28,048 nt of DNA from CBDDRG01 sp051306415 (GTDB lineage Bacteria > Pseudomonadota > Gammaproteobacteria > Pseudomonadales > Porticoccaceae): the NCBI GenBank assembly GCA_051306415.1, contig JBPPNE010000148.1, positions 1-28,048 of the forward strand, read 5' to 3'. The notes beneath the pieces were generated by a model, which ran no database searches, had not been told where the DNA came from, and saw only the letters and a program-made list of their open reading frames with translations. Shown here in pieces: positions 16,561 through 24,971 of the stretch. A program made the position numbers and the translations under genes. Position 1 is the stretch's first letter, and every line of letters starts with the position of its first letter.

Positions 16561-17292
16561 ATGGCGATGCTCGCCGCAGTGGCTTTCGCCGCTGGTTTTA
16601 TCTCATCTATCGCCGGTTCCGGCGGCCTGCTGACGCTGCCGGCGCTGTTGTCGTTTGGCCTGCCGCCGATGGCGGCGCTCGCCACCAACAAGGTGCAGAG
16701 TGCGCTTGGCACCCTGTCCTCGACCTGGAATTTTTATCGCCAGGGGCATTTGAACCTGCGTGAACTGCGGCCGTCGATGGCGGCGGCGCTGGTGGGTTCC
16801 ACCGCTGGCACGCTGCTGGTGCAACGGCTTGACGAAGCTTTGCTGATGCGGCTGTTGCCCGTGCTGCTGATAGCGATCGCGGTGTATTTTGTGGTGTCGC
16901 CGCGGGTTTCCGACCGCGACGCCAAGGCGCGACTGGCGCGGCTGCCGTTCGCGCTTCTGGTGGCGCTGCCGATGGGATTTTACGGCGGCTTTTTCGGCCC
17001 CGGCATGGGTTCGGTGTTGCCGTTCCTGTTTGTCTGGCTGCAAGGTTACAACCTGCGGCGGGCGACCGCGCACACCAAGGTCATGGTGCTGGCAATCAAC
17101 GCCACCTCCGCCATTCTGTTCATCCTCGGCGGTCGGGTGCTGTGGGATGTCGCTCTGGCGATGTCGGTGGCGCAGGCTATCGGTGCGCGGCTCGGTTCCG
17201 ACCTGGTAATTCGCCGCGGTGCGACGCTGGTGCAACCGATCATTGTCGTGGTGACGCTGACGGTCGCGGTCAAACTGCTGTTGTTTCCCTGA
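16561..17292 (+). CDS. TSUP family permease (TauE/SafE)
   Basis: This is a multi-spanning inner-membrane protein of about 243 residues from the sulfite exporter TauE/SafE family (PF01925), whose members move sulfonates, sulfite or other organic anions. Seven to eight hydrophobic segments are visible. The twin family motifs are present: 'GFISSIAGSGGLLTLPAL' near the N-terminus with the following ATNKVQSALGT, and in the second half 'GFYGGFFGPGMGSVLPF' followed by ATAHTKVMVLAINATSA. These two repeats are characteristic. The start is uncertain. ATG 16561 is used because it leads straight into the first membrane helix, but GTG 16522 and GTG 16558 are in frame, and no strong ribosome site separates them. 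The substrate is not predictable. Confidence 0.85.
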   Translation: MAMLAAVAFAAGFISSIAGSGGLLTLPALLSFGLPPMAALATNKVQSALGTLSSTWNFYRQGHLNLRELRPSMAAALVGSTAGTLLVQRLDEALLMRLLPVLLIAIAVYFVVSPRVSDRDAKARLARLPFALLVALPMGFYGGFFGPGMGSVLPFLFVWLQGYNLRRATAHTKVMVLAINATSAILFILGGRVLWDVALAMSVAQAIGARLGSDLVIRRGATLVQPIIVVVTLTVAVKLLLFP

Positions 17293-17325
17293 GTTACGCA
17301 TGGGCGTGCGCTGGACTGTTCTACC

Positions 17326-17351
17326 GCCGGCGCGGCTTTCGCGGCGCCGGC
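17326..17351. other. GC-rich hairpin between permease and AI-2E gene
   Basis: A perfect 8-bp stem (gccggcgc / gcgccggc) closes a 10-base loop 34 bp after the permease stop. There is no T tract, so termination is possible but not established. Confidence 0.4.
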
Positions 17352-17432
17352 AACCTGTTTGTCGACCTCCCGGTCAGGCACAATGATCCTCGTGCGCCTG
17401 ATTTTTTGGCTATCCAGTAGTGAGGACATCAA

Positions 17433-18488
17433 ATGTCCAACAACCTTTCCACGGCATCGCGGGTGCTACTCTCTGCCGCCGCATTCGTCGTCGTTGTTGC
17501 CGGCATGAAGGCGGCGGCGCCGCTCCTGGTGCCGTTTCTGCTGTCGGTGTTCATCGCGCTGATCTGCTCGCCGCCGCTGGCCTGGCTGCAGCGAAAAGGC
17601 ATGCCCAATGCGCTTGCTATCTGCCTGATCATCCTCGCCATAGTCGCCGCCAGTTCGCTGATGGGTGTCGTCGTCGGCGCCTCGATCACGGATTTTCGCA
17701 CCCAGTTGCCCGCCTATCAGGCGCGCTTGCAGGAGATGAGTGCCGGGGTGCTGCATTGGCTTGCGAGTCGGGGCGTGCAGCTCGATCCCGGCCAATGGCG
17801 CGAGAGCTTCGATCCCGGTGTGGTCATGCAGCTCGTCGGCAATGTGCTGGCCTCGTTCGGCAACGTGATGACCAATGCCTTTCTGATCCTGCTGACGGTG
17901 ATTTTCATCCTCGCCGAGGAAACCGGATTCCGCCAGCGCTTGAGTCGCGCGCGCGGTGGCTCCGAGTCCTCGATTATTGCGATCGAGCGTTTCACCGAGA
18001 GCGTCCATCGCTATCTCGGTCTCAAAACCCTGTTGAGTGCGTTGACGGGAGTGCTGGTGGCGATCTGGCTGTGGATTCTCGGTGTGAACTATCCGGTGAT
18101 GTGGGGTGTGCTCGCCTTCCTGCTCAATTTCGTGCCTGCTATTGGCTCCAGTCTCGCCGCCATTCCGCCGATCCTGCTGGCGTTGATCCAGTTGACGCCG
18201 CTCTACGCTGGCCTGGTCGCGGTGGGTTTCACGGTGCTGAATTTCGCGATAGATAATGTTCTAGCGCCACGGATGATGGGACGCGAGCTTGATCTGTCTA
18301 CGCTGGTGGTGTTCCTCTCCCTGATTTTCTGGGGCTGGGTACTCGGCCCGGTGGGCATGTTGCTGTCAATTCCACTCACCATCCTGGTCAAGATCGCGCT
18401 CGAGAATGACCGCAACACCAGTTGGCTGGGTGCGATGCTCGGCGCCGACGCTAGCAATGGCCGCGAGGGCAAGGCGACGGATGCTTGA
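17433..18488 (+). CDS. AI-2E family transporter (PerM-like)
   Basis: This is a 351-residue inner-membrane protein of PF01594 (formerly UPF0118). The family includes the proposed AI-2 exporter TqsA and Na+/H+ antiporter-like members, and the real cargo is usually unknown. Hydrophobic helices start at about residue 10 (VLLSAAAFVVVVAGM), with the family signature PLLVPFLLSVFIALICSPP near 30-48. A long soluble stretch lies at about 85-140. The second half has 'FTESVHRYLGLKTLLSALTG', 'WGVLAFLLNFVPAIGS' and 'GRELDLSTLVVFLSLIFWGW', which is diagnostic. GAGGA lies about eight bases before the ATG. Its last 8 bases overlap the next gene, so the two are translationally coupled. Confidence 0.93.
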   Translation: MSNNLSTASRVLLSAAAFVVVVAGMKAAAPLLVPFLLSVFIALICSPPLAWLQRKGMPNALAICLIILAIVAASSLMGVVVGASITDFRTQLPAYQARLQEMSAGVLHWLASRGVQLDPGQWRESFDPGVVMQLVGNVLASFGNVMTNAFLILLTVIFILAEETGFRQRLSRARGGSESSIIAIERFTESVHRYLGLKTLLSALTGVLVAIWLWILGVNYPVMWGVLAFLLNFVPAIGSSLAAIPPILLALIQLTPLYAGLVAVGFTVLNFAIDNVLAPRMMGRELDLSTLVVFLSLIFWGWVLGPVGMLLSIPLTILVKIALENDRNTSWLGAMLGADASNGREGKATDA

Positions 18489-19167
18489 TTCGCGACCTCA
18501 GCCCGACCCGCGCGCGGAATTGAATGCCAGACTGCGCAAGCTCCTGCCGCGCGCCCGCTTGAGCTGTCAGGCTCCGACCGCGCTGGGTGGTCGTCTGCGA
18601 CTTTGGCTCATCGATCCCGCGGGCATGGCTGCGCCACTCTCCACCGCCGAGACCAATGCGGTTTTCGAAGACCCGCCCTACTGGAGTTTCTGCTGGGGCA
18701 GTGGCATTGCATTGGCGGAATGGATGTTTACTGAGCCCGCAGTGGTTCGTGGCAAGACCGTCCTCGACTTTGGTTGTGGCTCCGGCGTCGTTGCCATTGC
18801 GGCGGCACTGGCCGGCGCGAGTCGCGTGATTGCCTGCGACCTCGACCCGCTCGCGTTACGCGCCACGGCGCTGAATGCCCATGCCAACGGTGTTGCACTC
18901 GACTACCTGCACGATTTTTCGGTGTTGGGTGCCGCGGTGGATGTGCTGTTTGCCGCCGACGTACTGTATGACCGAGACAATCTGCCGCTGCTCCAACGCT
19001 TTCGCGAGCGGGCCGCGACGGTGATCGTTGCCGACTCCCGGGTCCAGAACTTCGCGGAGAGCGGATTCGCGATGGTTGGCGAAATGCGTCGGGCCACCGT
19101 GCCCGATCTCGGCGAGCCGGACGATGTCAGGCGGGTGCGCTTTTATCGCGCTTGTTCAATTTGCTGA
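18481..19167 (+). CDS. Class I SAM-dependent methyltransferase (METTL20/PrmA-like)
   Basis: This is a 228-residue cytoplasmic methyltransferase. The start is the ATG at 18481, which overlaps the AI-2E gene stop (ATGCTTGA). A longer frame from 18406 would run inside that gene and is rejected. An N-terminal segment (1-60) precedes DPPYWSFCWGSGIALAEW at 64-81. SAM motif I is VLDFGCGSGVVAIAAALAGA at 94-113, the acidic end of strand two is ACDLDPLALRATALNA at 118-133, and a DVLFAADVLYDRDN strand follows. The combination of 'PPYW..W.sG.aLA' with an 'LNA..N' helix matches bacterial protein methyltransferases akin to the ETF-beta lysine methyltransferase. That would connect loosely to acyl-CoA dehydrogenases through ETF, but this is inference. 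Confidence 0.88.
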   Translation: MLDSRPQPDPRAELNARLRKLLPRARLSCQAPTALGGRLRLWLIDPAGMAAPLSTAETNAVFEDPPYWSFCWGSGIALAEWMFTEPAVVRGKTVLDFGCGSGVVAIAAALAGASRVIACDLDPLALRATALNAHANGVALDYLHDFSVLGAAVDVLFAADVLYDRDNLPLLQRFRERAATVIVADSRVQNFAESGFAMVGEMRRATVPDLGEPDDVRRVRFYRACSIC

Positions 19168-19313
19168 AAACGCATGTCTATTATGCCGTCCAGGTGTCGG
19201 AAAAGAACCTGTTCCCGGATACCATCAGCGAACTGGCGAGTCACTCTCAAGTAAAGCAAGTTTTTGGTGAACTCAAAGGCGTCCGCCGCTGGCAAAAAGC
19301 GCGCGGCCACTGA
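19152..19313 (+). pseudogene. Unidentified 3' coding fragment
   Basis: An open frame of about 53 codons ends with TGA at 19311-19313. It reads LLKTHVYYAVQVSEKNLF, continues with DTISELASHSQ and VKQVFGELKGVRRWQ, and ends KARGH. The third codon positions are GC-rich as in real genes here, especially in the first half. It overlaps the last codons of the methyltransferase and has no proper start. It looks like the C-terminus of a longer protein cut off by a deletion or rearrangement. I cannot name the family. A chance open frame is possible. Confidence 0.35.
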
Positions 19314-19587
19314 TCAGGTGGCCTTCGCTGCCAGCGCTCCGGCAGTGTTGTTTATCGCCAGCCCACGAGCCCGCAGCGAAGCCGAATGACAGTCCTGATG
19401 CTTGTTTCAGAATAGCCGCGACGTTGACTCCAGCGTCCAATTATTGTCCAATGCGGGGCCACTTCGATCAACGCTGGGCACAGTGATGTGCCGCTGAAGG
19501 CGCTACGGAGCATCCCAACACTTCATCCGCCGACCACGCGCTCAAGTTAGCCCGCAATCCCGCGTTAGCAGTGAGTACCCCCGCGCC
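19314..19587. other. Gap upstream of the RND adaptor, with an inverted repeat
   Basis: No gene is seen. ggccttcgctgc (19320-19331) pairs with gcagcgaagcc (19373-19383), apart from a one-base bulge. No T tract follows. The promoter of the efflux operon should lie here, but I could not assign boxes, and no divergent regulator gene is present. Confidence 0.4.
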
Positions 19588-20709
19588 ATGTTGACCCGAT
19601 TTCGACGATCCAACCTTGCCTTGATGGCGTTATTGGTGCTGACTGCCTGCGACTCCGGTGATTCCCCGGCACCCGCGCCCGCCGCGGCGCCCAAGACTGC
19701 GCGCGCGATTACGGTCGAGGCAGCCGTACCCCTGCAGCAGGATGTCGCGGTGGTGGAGCGTTCGGTGGGCCAGCTCGAGAGCCTCGTTATCCCGGAAGTT
19801 TCCGCCGAGGTGGAGGGACGGATACTGGGCGGCTTCGTCAAGACCGGTGAGAGGGTGACCGAGGGCCAGCTGCTGGCCGAACTTGATGCCGAGGATTATC
19901 GCCTCGCCCGCGAGGGCGCCAATGCCGAGCTGAATCAGCTGGCGGCACTGCGCGACAACCAGAGTCGCACCGTGGAGCGCTACACCACGCTGATGACCAA
20001 AAAACTGATCTCAGTGGATCGCTACGATGAAGCGGCCGCGCAATTGCGTGCACTCGACCAACAGATCAAGGCGGCACGGACCCGACTGGAACAGAGCGAG
20101 CACGCGCTGACCAAAACTCGTGTGTTGTCGCGCTACAGTGGCGTGGTGGACGAGGAATTGATCAGCCCCGGCGACTTTGTCAAAGTCGGTGATCCGCTGT
20201 TCCGCATCGCCACCACCGGCAGTCTGCGGGCGCGTCTGCCACTGCCGGAAACCTTGGCGAGCAAGTTGTCGGTTGGACAGGAGATCGAGCTGTATTCACC
20301 CTTGGCGCCGGATACCCGGGTCACCAGCACTATTTCCGAAATCCGCCCGACCATCGGCGTCCGCAACCGGGCCATCGACGTCTTTACTATTGTCCCCAAT
20401 CCCGGTGGTTGGCAGCCGGGTGGCAGTGTCAATGCCGTAATCGTCATCGAGCGGCGACCCGCAGCCCTGCTGATACCGGAGGGCGCCGTCGTGCCGCGAC
20501 CGGCGGGCAATGTGGTGTATGTGGTGGTGGGGGGATTCGCGCTGCAGCGTCCGGTGGCGACCGGTATCTACCGCGACGGCCTGGTGGAGATCCGCTCGGG
20601 CCTGACCGCCACGGATCTGGTGGTCAATGTCGGCGCCAGCTTTCTGACCGACGGCACCCCGGTGACTTTAGTGGCGCCAAAAGTGGCGCCAAAAGCGGGC
20701 AAGCCATGA
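19588..20709 (+). CDS. RND efflux periplasmic adaptor (membrane fusion) lipoprotein
   Basis: This is a 373-residue adaptor that bridges an RND pump to an outer-membrane channel. The N-terminus is a lipoprotein signal: basic RFRR, a hydrophobic core (LALMALLVL) and lipobox LTAC with Cys21. Asp at +2 is the classical inner-membrane retention residue. After a Pro/Ala linker come the barrel-sandwich half 'VEGRILGGFVKTGERVTEGQLLAELDAEDY', an alpha-helical hairpin (about 110-175), the second lipoyl half 'SRYSGVVDEELISPGDFVKVGDPLFRIA', and the beta-barrel and membrane-proximal domains ending near TLVAPK. The ribosome site is weak. The stop overlaps the pump start by 4 bp (ATGA). No outer-membrane factor gene follows, so a shared TolC-like channel is probably used. 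Confidence 0.93.
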   Translation: MLTRFRRSNLALMALLVLTACDSGDSPAPAPAAAPKTARAITVEAAVPLQQDVAVVERSVGQLESLVIPEVSAEVEGRILGGFVKTGERVTEGQLLAELDAEDYRLAREGANAELNQLAALRDNQSRTVERYTTLMTKKLISVDRYDEAAAQLRALDQQIKAARTRLEQSEHALTKTRVLSRYSGVVDEELISPGDFVKVGDPLFRIATTGSLRARLPLPETLASKLSVGQEIELYSPLAPDTRVTSTISEIRPTIGVRNRAIDVFTIVPNPGGWQPGGSVNAVIVIERRPAALLIPEGAVVPRPAGNVVYVVVGGFALQRPVATGIYRDGLVEIRSGLTATDLVVNVGASFLTDGTPVTLVAPKVAPKAGKP

Positions 20710-23700
20710 ATCTGCCTACCCTATCGATCAACCGCCATGTGTTGACAATCGTGCTGTCGGCGGTGTTGGTGCTGTTCGGCACCATTGGCTATCAGCGCTT
20801 GGGGGTTGATCGCTTCCCCCAGACTGAATTCCCCCTGGTCGCGGTGACCACTACCCTGGTGGGTGCATCGCCGGAAATCATCGATGCCGCCATCACCAAT
20901 GTGATCGAGACCGCGGTCAACAGCGTGACCGGCATTGAGCACATCGAATCGACGTCCACCCCCGGCACCTCCAATGTTGTGGTGACCTTTGATCTCGACA
21001 AACCCATCGACGTCGCCTTCAACGAAATGCAGTCGAAGGTCAATCAGGTACTGAAACAGTTGCCGACGGACGCCGACCCTCCGGTCGTTGCCAAGGTCGA
21101 GTTCGGCGCCCAGCCTGTCATGTGGCTGGCGCTGGAGGGCGACCGCACCCTGCAACAGCTCAACTCCTACGCCATCAACACCATCAAGAAAACCCTGGAG
21201 ACCATCGACGGCGTGGGCGAGGTGCGGATTGGCGGCCGGCGCGAGCGCACGGTACGGCTGAACCTCGATCCTGAACGGATGGCGGCGTTCAATATCACCG
21301 CCAGCGAAGTGCTCGCCGCGGTGCGCGACGAACACTTCATGATGGCGGGCGGCTTCCTGTCCACCGGCGGGCGTGAACACCTGGTCAAACTGGATCTGGA
21401 ATACCACCGGGTACGCGACCTTGAACAACTGGTGGTGGCCTATCGCGACGGCGCGCCGTTGCTGATCAAGGACATCGCCAGCGTCGAGGATGGGCTGGAG
21501 GATCGCCGCAGCGCCGCCAACTACAACGGCAAGGAAGCCGTCGGGCTCGGCATCGTCAAGGTCTCCAACGCCAACACCGTCGCCATCGTCGACGAGGTCT
21601 ACCGCCGTATCGAGACCGAGATCAATCCCCAGCTGCCGCCGGGGCTGAAACTATCGATCTCCTCCGACGACTCGCTGTTCGTGCGCGAGATGGTGGATGC
21701 CCTCGAAGAACACTTGCTGCTTGGCACCCTGCTGACCGCGTTTGTGGTCTGGGTATTTCTGAAAAGCGTCCGCTCGACGCTGATCATCGCCGTCGCCATT
21801 CCGATTTCGCTGCTGGGGGCGGTGGCACTGATCTATTTCATGGGTTACACGCTGAACTCGATGACGCTGCTGGCGCTGCTGTTGCTGATCGGCATCGTCG
21901 TCGACGACGCCATCGTGGTGCTGGAAAACATCTTTCGCCACCGCGAAAATCTCGACCCCGATCCCCACAGCGCCGCCGTCAACGGTACCAGCGAAGTGGT
22001 GTTTGCGGTGTTGGCAGCCACCCTGTCGCTGGTGTCGATCTTTGTGCCGGTGATTTTCATGGGCGGCATCATCGGCCGCTTTTTCGAGTCCTTCGCCGTC
22101 GTAGTGGCCGCTGGCGTGCTGGTATCCTGGTTCGTCTCCATGACGCTGACGCCGATGCTGTGTTCGCGCTTCCTCGAAGTCGAGGAGCATCACGGCGGCC
22201 TCTACTTCTGGTTCGAGCGCTCGTTGCGGGCGATGGAATCCGCCTATGCCAAACTGCTGGCGCTGGCGCTCCGATTTCGCTGGACGGTGGTCGGCATCAC
22301 CTGGCTGATCGTGTTCGGCTGTCTCTGGTTTCTCAAGGACATTGGCAAGGAATTCTCGCCGGAACAGGACGAAAGCCGCTTCATGGTAATGGTGCGGGCG
22401 CCGCTGGGTTCGGGCGCGGACTACATGATGGGCAAGGTGGGTGAAGTCGAAGCCGTGCTCGCGCGCCACGATGATGTGGTGACGTCTTTTTTTGTCGGCG
22501 TCGGCACCAACGGCCGCCCGCTCAACGAAGCCTGGGGTTTCGCCCGCATGACGCCGAAGGACACGCGCGATATCAGTCAGCAGCAACTGCTCAACCAACT
22601 GACGACGGAGTTCGCCGCCATTGCCGGCGTGCGCGCTTTTTCCATGCCTATCCCCAATCTGGGGGGAGCCCGCGGCGAGCCGTTGCAGTTTGTGGTGCGC
22701 GGTCCGAACCTGAATGAGGTGGGTCGGCTCGCCGGCGAACTTCAGCAGCGGCTGACGGCGGAGCCCGGCTTCGGCTACGTCGATCTCGATCTGAATCTGG
22801 AGCTGCCGCAGTACGAACTGGTGATCGATCGCGTGCGCGCCGCCGATCTGGGCTTCTCCGCCCGCGACGTCGCCACCGCCGTCAACGCCATGGTCGGCGG
22901 TGTCGACGTCGCCAAATACAATGACGATCCCGGCGATGGCGAGCGCTACGACGTCCGCCTCAAGGGCGTCGAGGCCGAGTTTCGCGCGGCCGCCGACCTG
23001 AGCAAGATCTACCTGCGCAGCCGCACCGGCCAGATGATCCGCATCGACACCGTCGCCACGTTGCGGCAAACCCTGGGTCCGGCGTCGATCTCACGCTACG
23101 ACCTGAGATATTCCGCCCCTTTCTACGGCAAGCCCCAGATTCCCCTGGCCGACGCCATTGCCAAGGTGAAAGAGCACGCCGATGCCATCCTCACGCCGGG
23201 CTACAACCTCAAGTTCAAGGGTCAATCCGAGGAATTCGGCAAGACCGCAAGCAACATGCTGTTCGCGTTCATGCTGGCCACGGTGCTGCTGTACATGGTG
23301 CTGGCCAGCCAGTTCAACTCCTTCCTGCAACCCTTCATCATCATGACCGCGCAACCCTTGGCCATGATGGGCGGCATTATCGCGCTCTGGCTCGCCGGGC
23401 AAACGCTGAACACCTATTCGATGATCGGCCTGGTGCTGCTGGTTGGCCTGGTGGCCAAGAACTCGATCCTGTTGGTGGATATCACCAACCAGCGTCGTGA
23501 ACGCGGCCTGGCCATCGACGCCGCCCTGCTGGAAGCCTGCCCGATCCGCTTGCGGCCAGTACTGATGACCTCGTTTACCGTGATCCTGGCCATGTTTCCG
23601 GCCGCACTCGGCGTTGGCGCCGGCTCGGAGACCAATGGTCCGCTGTCCGTCGCCGTCATCGGCGGGATGATCTCCTCGACCCTGTTGACCCTGGTCGTGA

Positions 23701-23786
23701 TCCCGCCCGTGTACTCGATTCTGGAGGGCTTTCTGGAATGGTGGCGGAATCGTAAGGTGCCTGTCCCAGCGAACCGCGGGATATAG
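20706..23786 (+). CDS. RND efflux permease (HAE-1/AcrB-like)
   Basis: This is a proton-driven inner-membrane multidrug-type pump of 1026 residues, the normal length. The start ATG 20706 overlaps the adaptor stop, and a longer frame from 20409 inside the adaptor is rejected. The first membrane helix (about 10-30) precedes the porter domain with 'EFPLVAVTTTLVGASPEIID' and 'TSNVVVTFDLDKPIDVAFNE'. Helix 4 carries GIVVDDAIVVLENI with Asp400 and Asp401, the proton relay pair. The second half has 'LVAKNSILLVDITNQRRERG' with Lys918, matching the AcrB Lys940 position, and PIRLRPVLMTSFT, a conserved loop. All relay residues are present, so activity is likely. The substrate is not predictable, though HAE-1 features favour organic compounds over metals. 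Confidence 0.95.
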   Translation: MNLPTLSINRHVLTIVLSAVLVLFGTIGYQRLGVDRFPQTEFPLVAVTTTLVGASPEIIDAAITNVIETAVNSVTGIEHIESTSTPGTSNVVVTFDLDKPIDVAFNEMQSKVNQVLKQLPTDADPPVVAKVEFGAQPVMWLALEGDRTLQQLNSYAINTIKKTLETIDGVGEVRIGGRRERTVRLNLDPERMAAFNITASEVLAAVRDEHFMMAGGFLSTGGREHLVKLDLEYHRVRDLEQLVVAYRDGAPLLIKDIASVEDGLEDRRSAANYNGKEAVGLGIVKVSNANTVAIVDEVYRRIETEINPQLPPGLKLSISSDDSLFVREMVDALEEHLLLGTLLTAFVVWVFLKSVRSTLIIAVAIPISLLGAVALIYFMGYTLNSMTLLALLLLIGIVVDDAIVVLENIFRHRENLDPDPHSAAVNGTSEVVFAVLAATLSLVSIFVPVIFMGGIIGRFFESFAVVVAAGVLVSWFVSMTLTPMLCSRFLEVEEHHGGLYFWFERSLRAMESAYAKLLALALRFRWTVVGITWLIVFGCLWFLKDIGKEFSPEQDESRFMVMVRAPLGSGADYMMGKVGEVEAVLARHDDVVTSFFVGVGTNGRPLNEAWGFARMTPKDTRDISQQQLLNQLTTEFAAIAGVRAFSMPIPNLGGARGEPLQFVVRGPNLNEVGRLAGELQQRLTAEPGFGYVDLDLNLELPQYELVIDRVRAADLGFSARDVATAVNAMVGGVDVAKYNDDPGDGERYDVRLKGVEAEFRAAADLSKIYLRSRTGQMIRIDTVATLRQTLGPASISRYDLRYSAPFYGKPQIPLADAIAKVKEHADAILTPGYNLKFKGQSEEFGKTASNMLFAFMLATVLLYMVLASQFNSFLQPFIIMTAQPLAMMGGIIALWLAGQTLNTYSMIGLVLLVGLVAKNSILLVDITNQRRERGLAIDAALLEACPIRLRPVLMTSFTVILAMFPAALGVGAGSETNGPLSVAVIGGMISSTLLTLVVIPPVYSILEGFLEWWRNRKVPVPANRGI

Positions 23787-23799
23787 TTGGGCTGGGACA
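23762..23799. repeat. Inverted repeat overlapping the end of the RND gene
   Basis: tgtcccagc (23762-23770) pairs perfectly with gctgggaca (23791-23799) around the stop codon. It lies between convergent genes. A mRNA-end hairpin is plausible. There is no T tract. Confidence 0.45.
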
Positions 23800-23899
23800 T
23801 GGCTGTACCCCGGCTTATTGTTGGCTTTCTTTCTTTATTGATTGGCTGAGCGTGTTCGATCCGATCTTGCGCCGCTTTCGGATGGTCGCAACCCCAGGG

Positions 23900-24445
23900 C
23901 TAAAACCGCGAGTTGGGCTCGCGCAGGCGCAGGAACGCGATCTCGGCGGGCGTCGACACCCGGCCCAGCACCGCGTTGCGGTGCGGATAGCGGCCAAAGC
24001 GCTCGATGATGTTCTTGTGTCGCAGCTCGGATTGCAGATTGCCGTCGATACCGTTGCGGCGAAACAGCTCCACCGCCATCTCGTGAATGGCCAGCGACTC
24101 GCTGTGCATGTACGGCATGTAGAGGAAAGCGCGTTGCACCGGCGAGAGTTCGGCATCGGCGCCGGTGGCCACGGCCTCCTGTGCCAGGGCGAGTGCCAGC
24201 GGATCCTGCGCGAAAGCCAGCGCCGAGTCGCGAAACAGATTGCGCGAAAACTGATCGAGTACGATGACTTCCGCCAGGCGTCCTGCCGCCGTCGAGCGCC
24301 AGGAGTGCAGCTCGCACCTGGCCGCCGCGGTGTGGACGGCGCCGAACCGTTGCGCGATCAACTCATCCAACGCACGATCTTTCGCCCACCACTGCGCCGG
24401 CTTTATCGATTGGAACCAGAAGTCGATGATGTCCGAGGGTTGCAT
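23900..24445 (-). CDS. DUF924 family protein
   Basis: This is a 181-residue all-helical soluble protein of PF06041 (DUF924), function unknown and related in fold to TPR-like proteins. The start at 24445 gives MQPSDIIDFWFQSIKPAQWW, which is how the family begins. An upstream extension to 24586 is unlike it and is rejected, and no ribosome site is evident. Diagnostic stretches are 'WFAKD'-like WWAKDRALDELIAQRFG, 'AEVIVLDQFSRNLFRD', 'AFLYMPYMHSESLAIHE' and 'FGRYPHRNAVLGR.STPAE'. The C-terminus ends shortly after FLRLREPNSRF. It is convergent with the RND operon and not obviously linked to it. Confidence 0.92.
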   Translation of the reverse strand: MQPSDIIDFWFQSIKPAQWWAKDRALDELIAQRFGAVHTAAARCELHSWRSTAAGRLAEVIVLDQFSRNLFRDSALAFAQDPLALALAQEAVATGADAELSPVQRAFLYMPYMHSESLAIHEMAVELFRRNGIDGNLQSELRHKNIIERFGRYPHRNAVLGRVSTPAEIAFLRLREPNSRF

Positions 24446-24971
24446 CGGGTTGATGTCCGGTTCTTTGCTACTGCGGTGGGACGATGATGTTAGTGAGCTC
24501 AAGAATAGTCGATGCCACTTGCTTGCAGCGGCGGTGCAGGAACCGCGCTCCAGTAGTACATGATTTTCACCCGAACGGCACATCATTGACCTCGCTGATT
24601 GTAAGCGATTTCAGGTGGCCCGATTTTCTGGGGTTTTGAAATTGCCTAAGGCTAGATTGGCATCCGGGAACTGGTTCCAACAAACCCTGCGTCCCGCCGT
24701 AAAACGCGAGGGTTCATTCCGTACCTGGCCGGCGTTGAGAGGGCTTCACCGAAACTTTGGGCGATCGCTGCATCCACTGCACCTGCTACGGCCATCACTG
24801 TGCCCACCACTACAGCCAATCTGTGGAGGCTTGATCCCGGTAAACCAGACTTGATGATCTCAGTATCACCCGTGCCTCAGCGACGGACTATTGCGACAGA
24901 CCCTTGCTGTGATGGCAGGCACATTCTAGTACCATGCGCGCCTCCGCTGACTTCCTCGATGTGCCGTTCTG
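24446..24971. other. 526-bp gap without a supported gene
   Basis: Short open frames here lack starts with ribosome sites, and none gives a recognisable protein. The gap separates the divergent DUF924 and Uup genes and must contain both promoters. I could not assign boxes with confidence. Confidence 0.5.

Noticed and set aside
20409..20705. N-terminal extension of the RND permease
   Set aside because: It lies inside the adaptor gene in another frame. The ATGA-overlap start at 20706 gives the standard pump N-terminus.
21651..23069. 472-codon minus-strand frame within the RND gene
   Set aside because: It is an antisense shadow of a conserved gene, with low-complexity His/Gln/Arg composition.
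24615..24854. 79-codon open frame upstream of uup
   Set aside because: It has no ribosome site, no recognisable features, and a Pro/Leu/Arg mix typical of noncoding GC-rich sequence.
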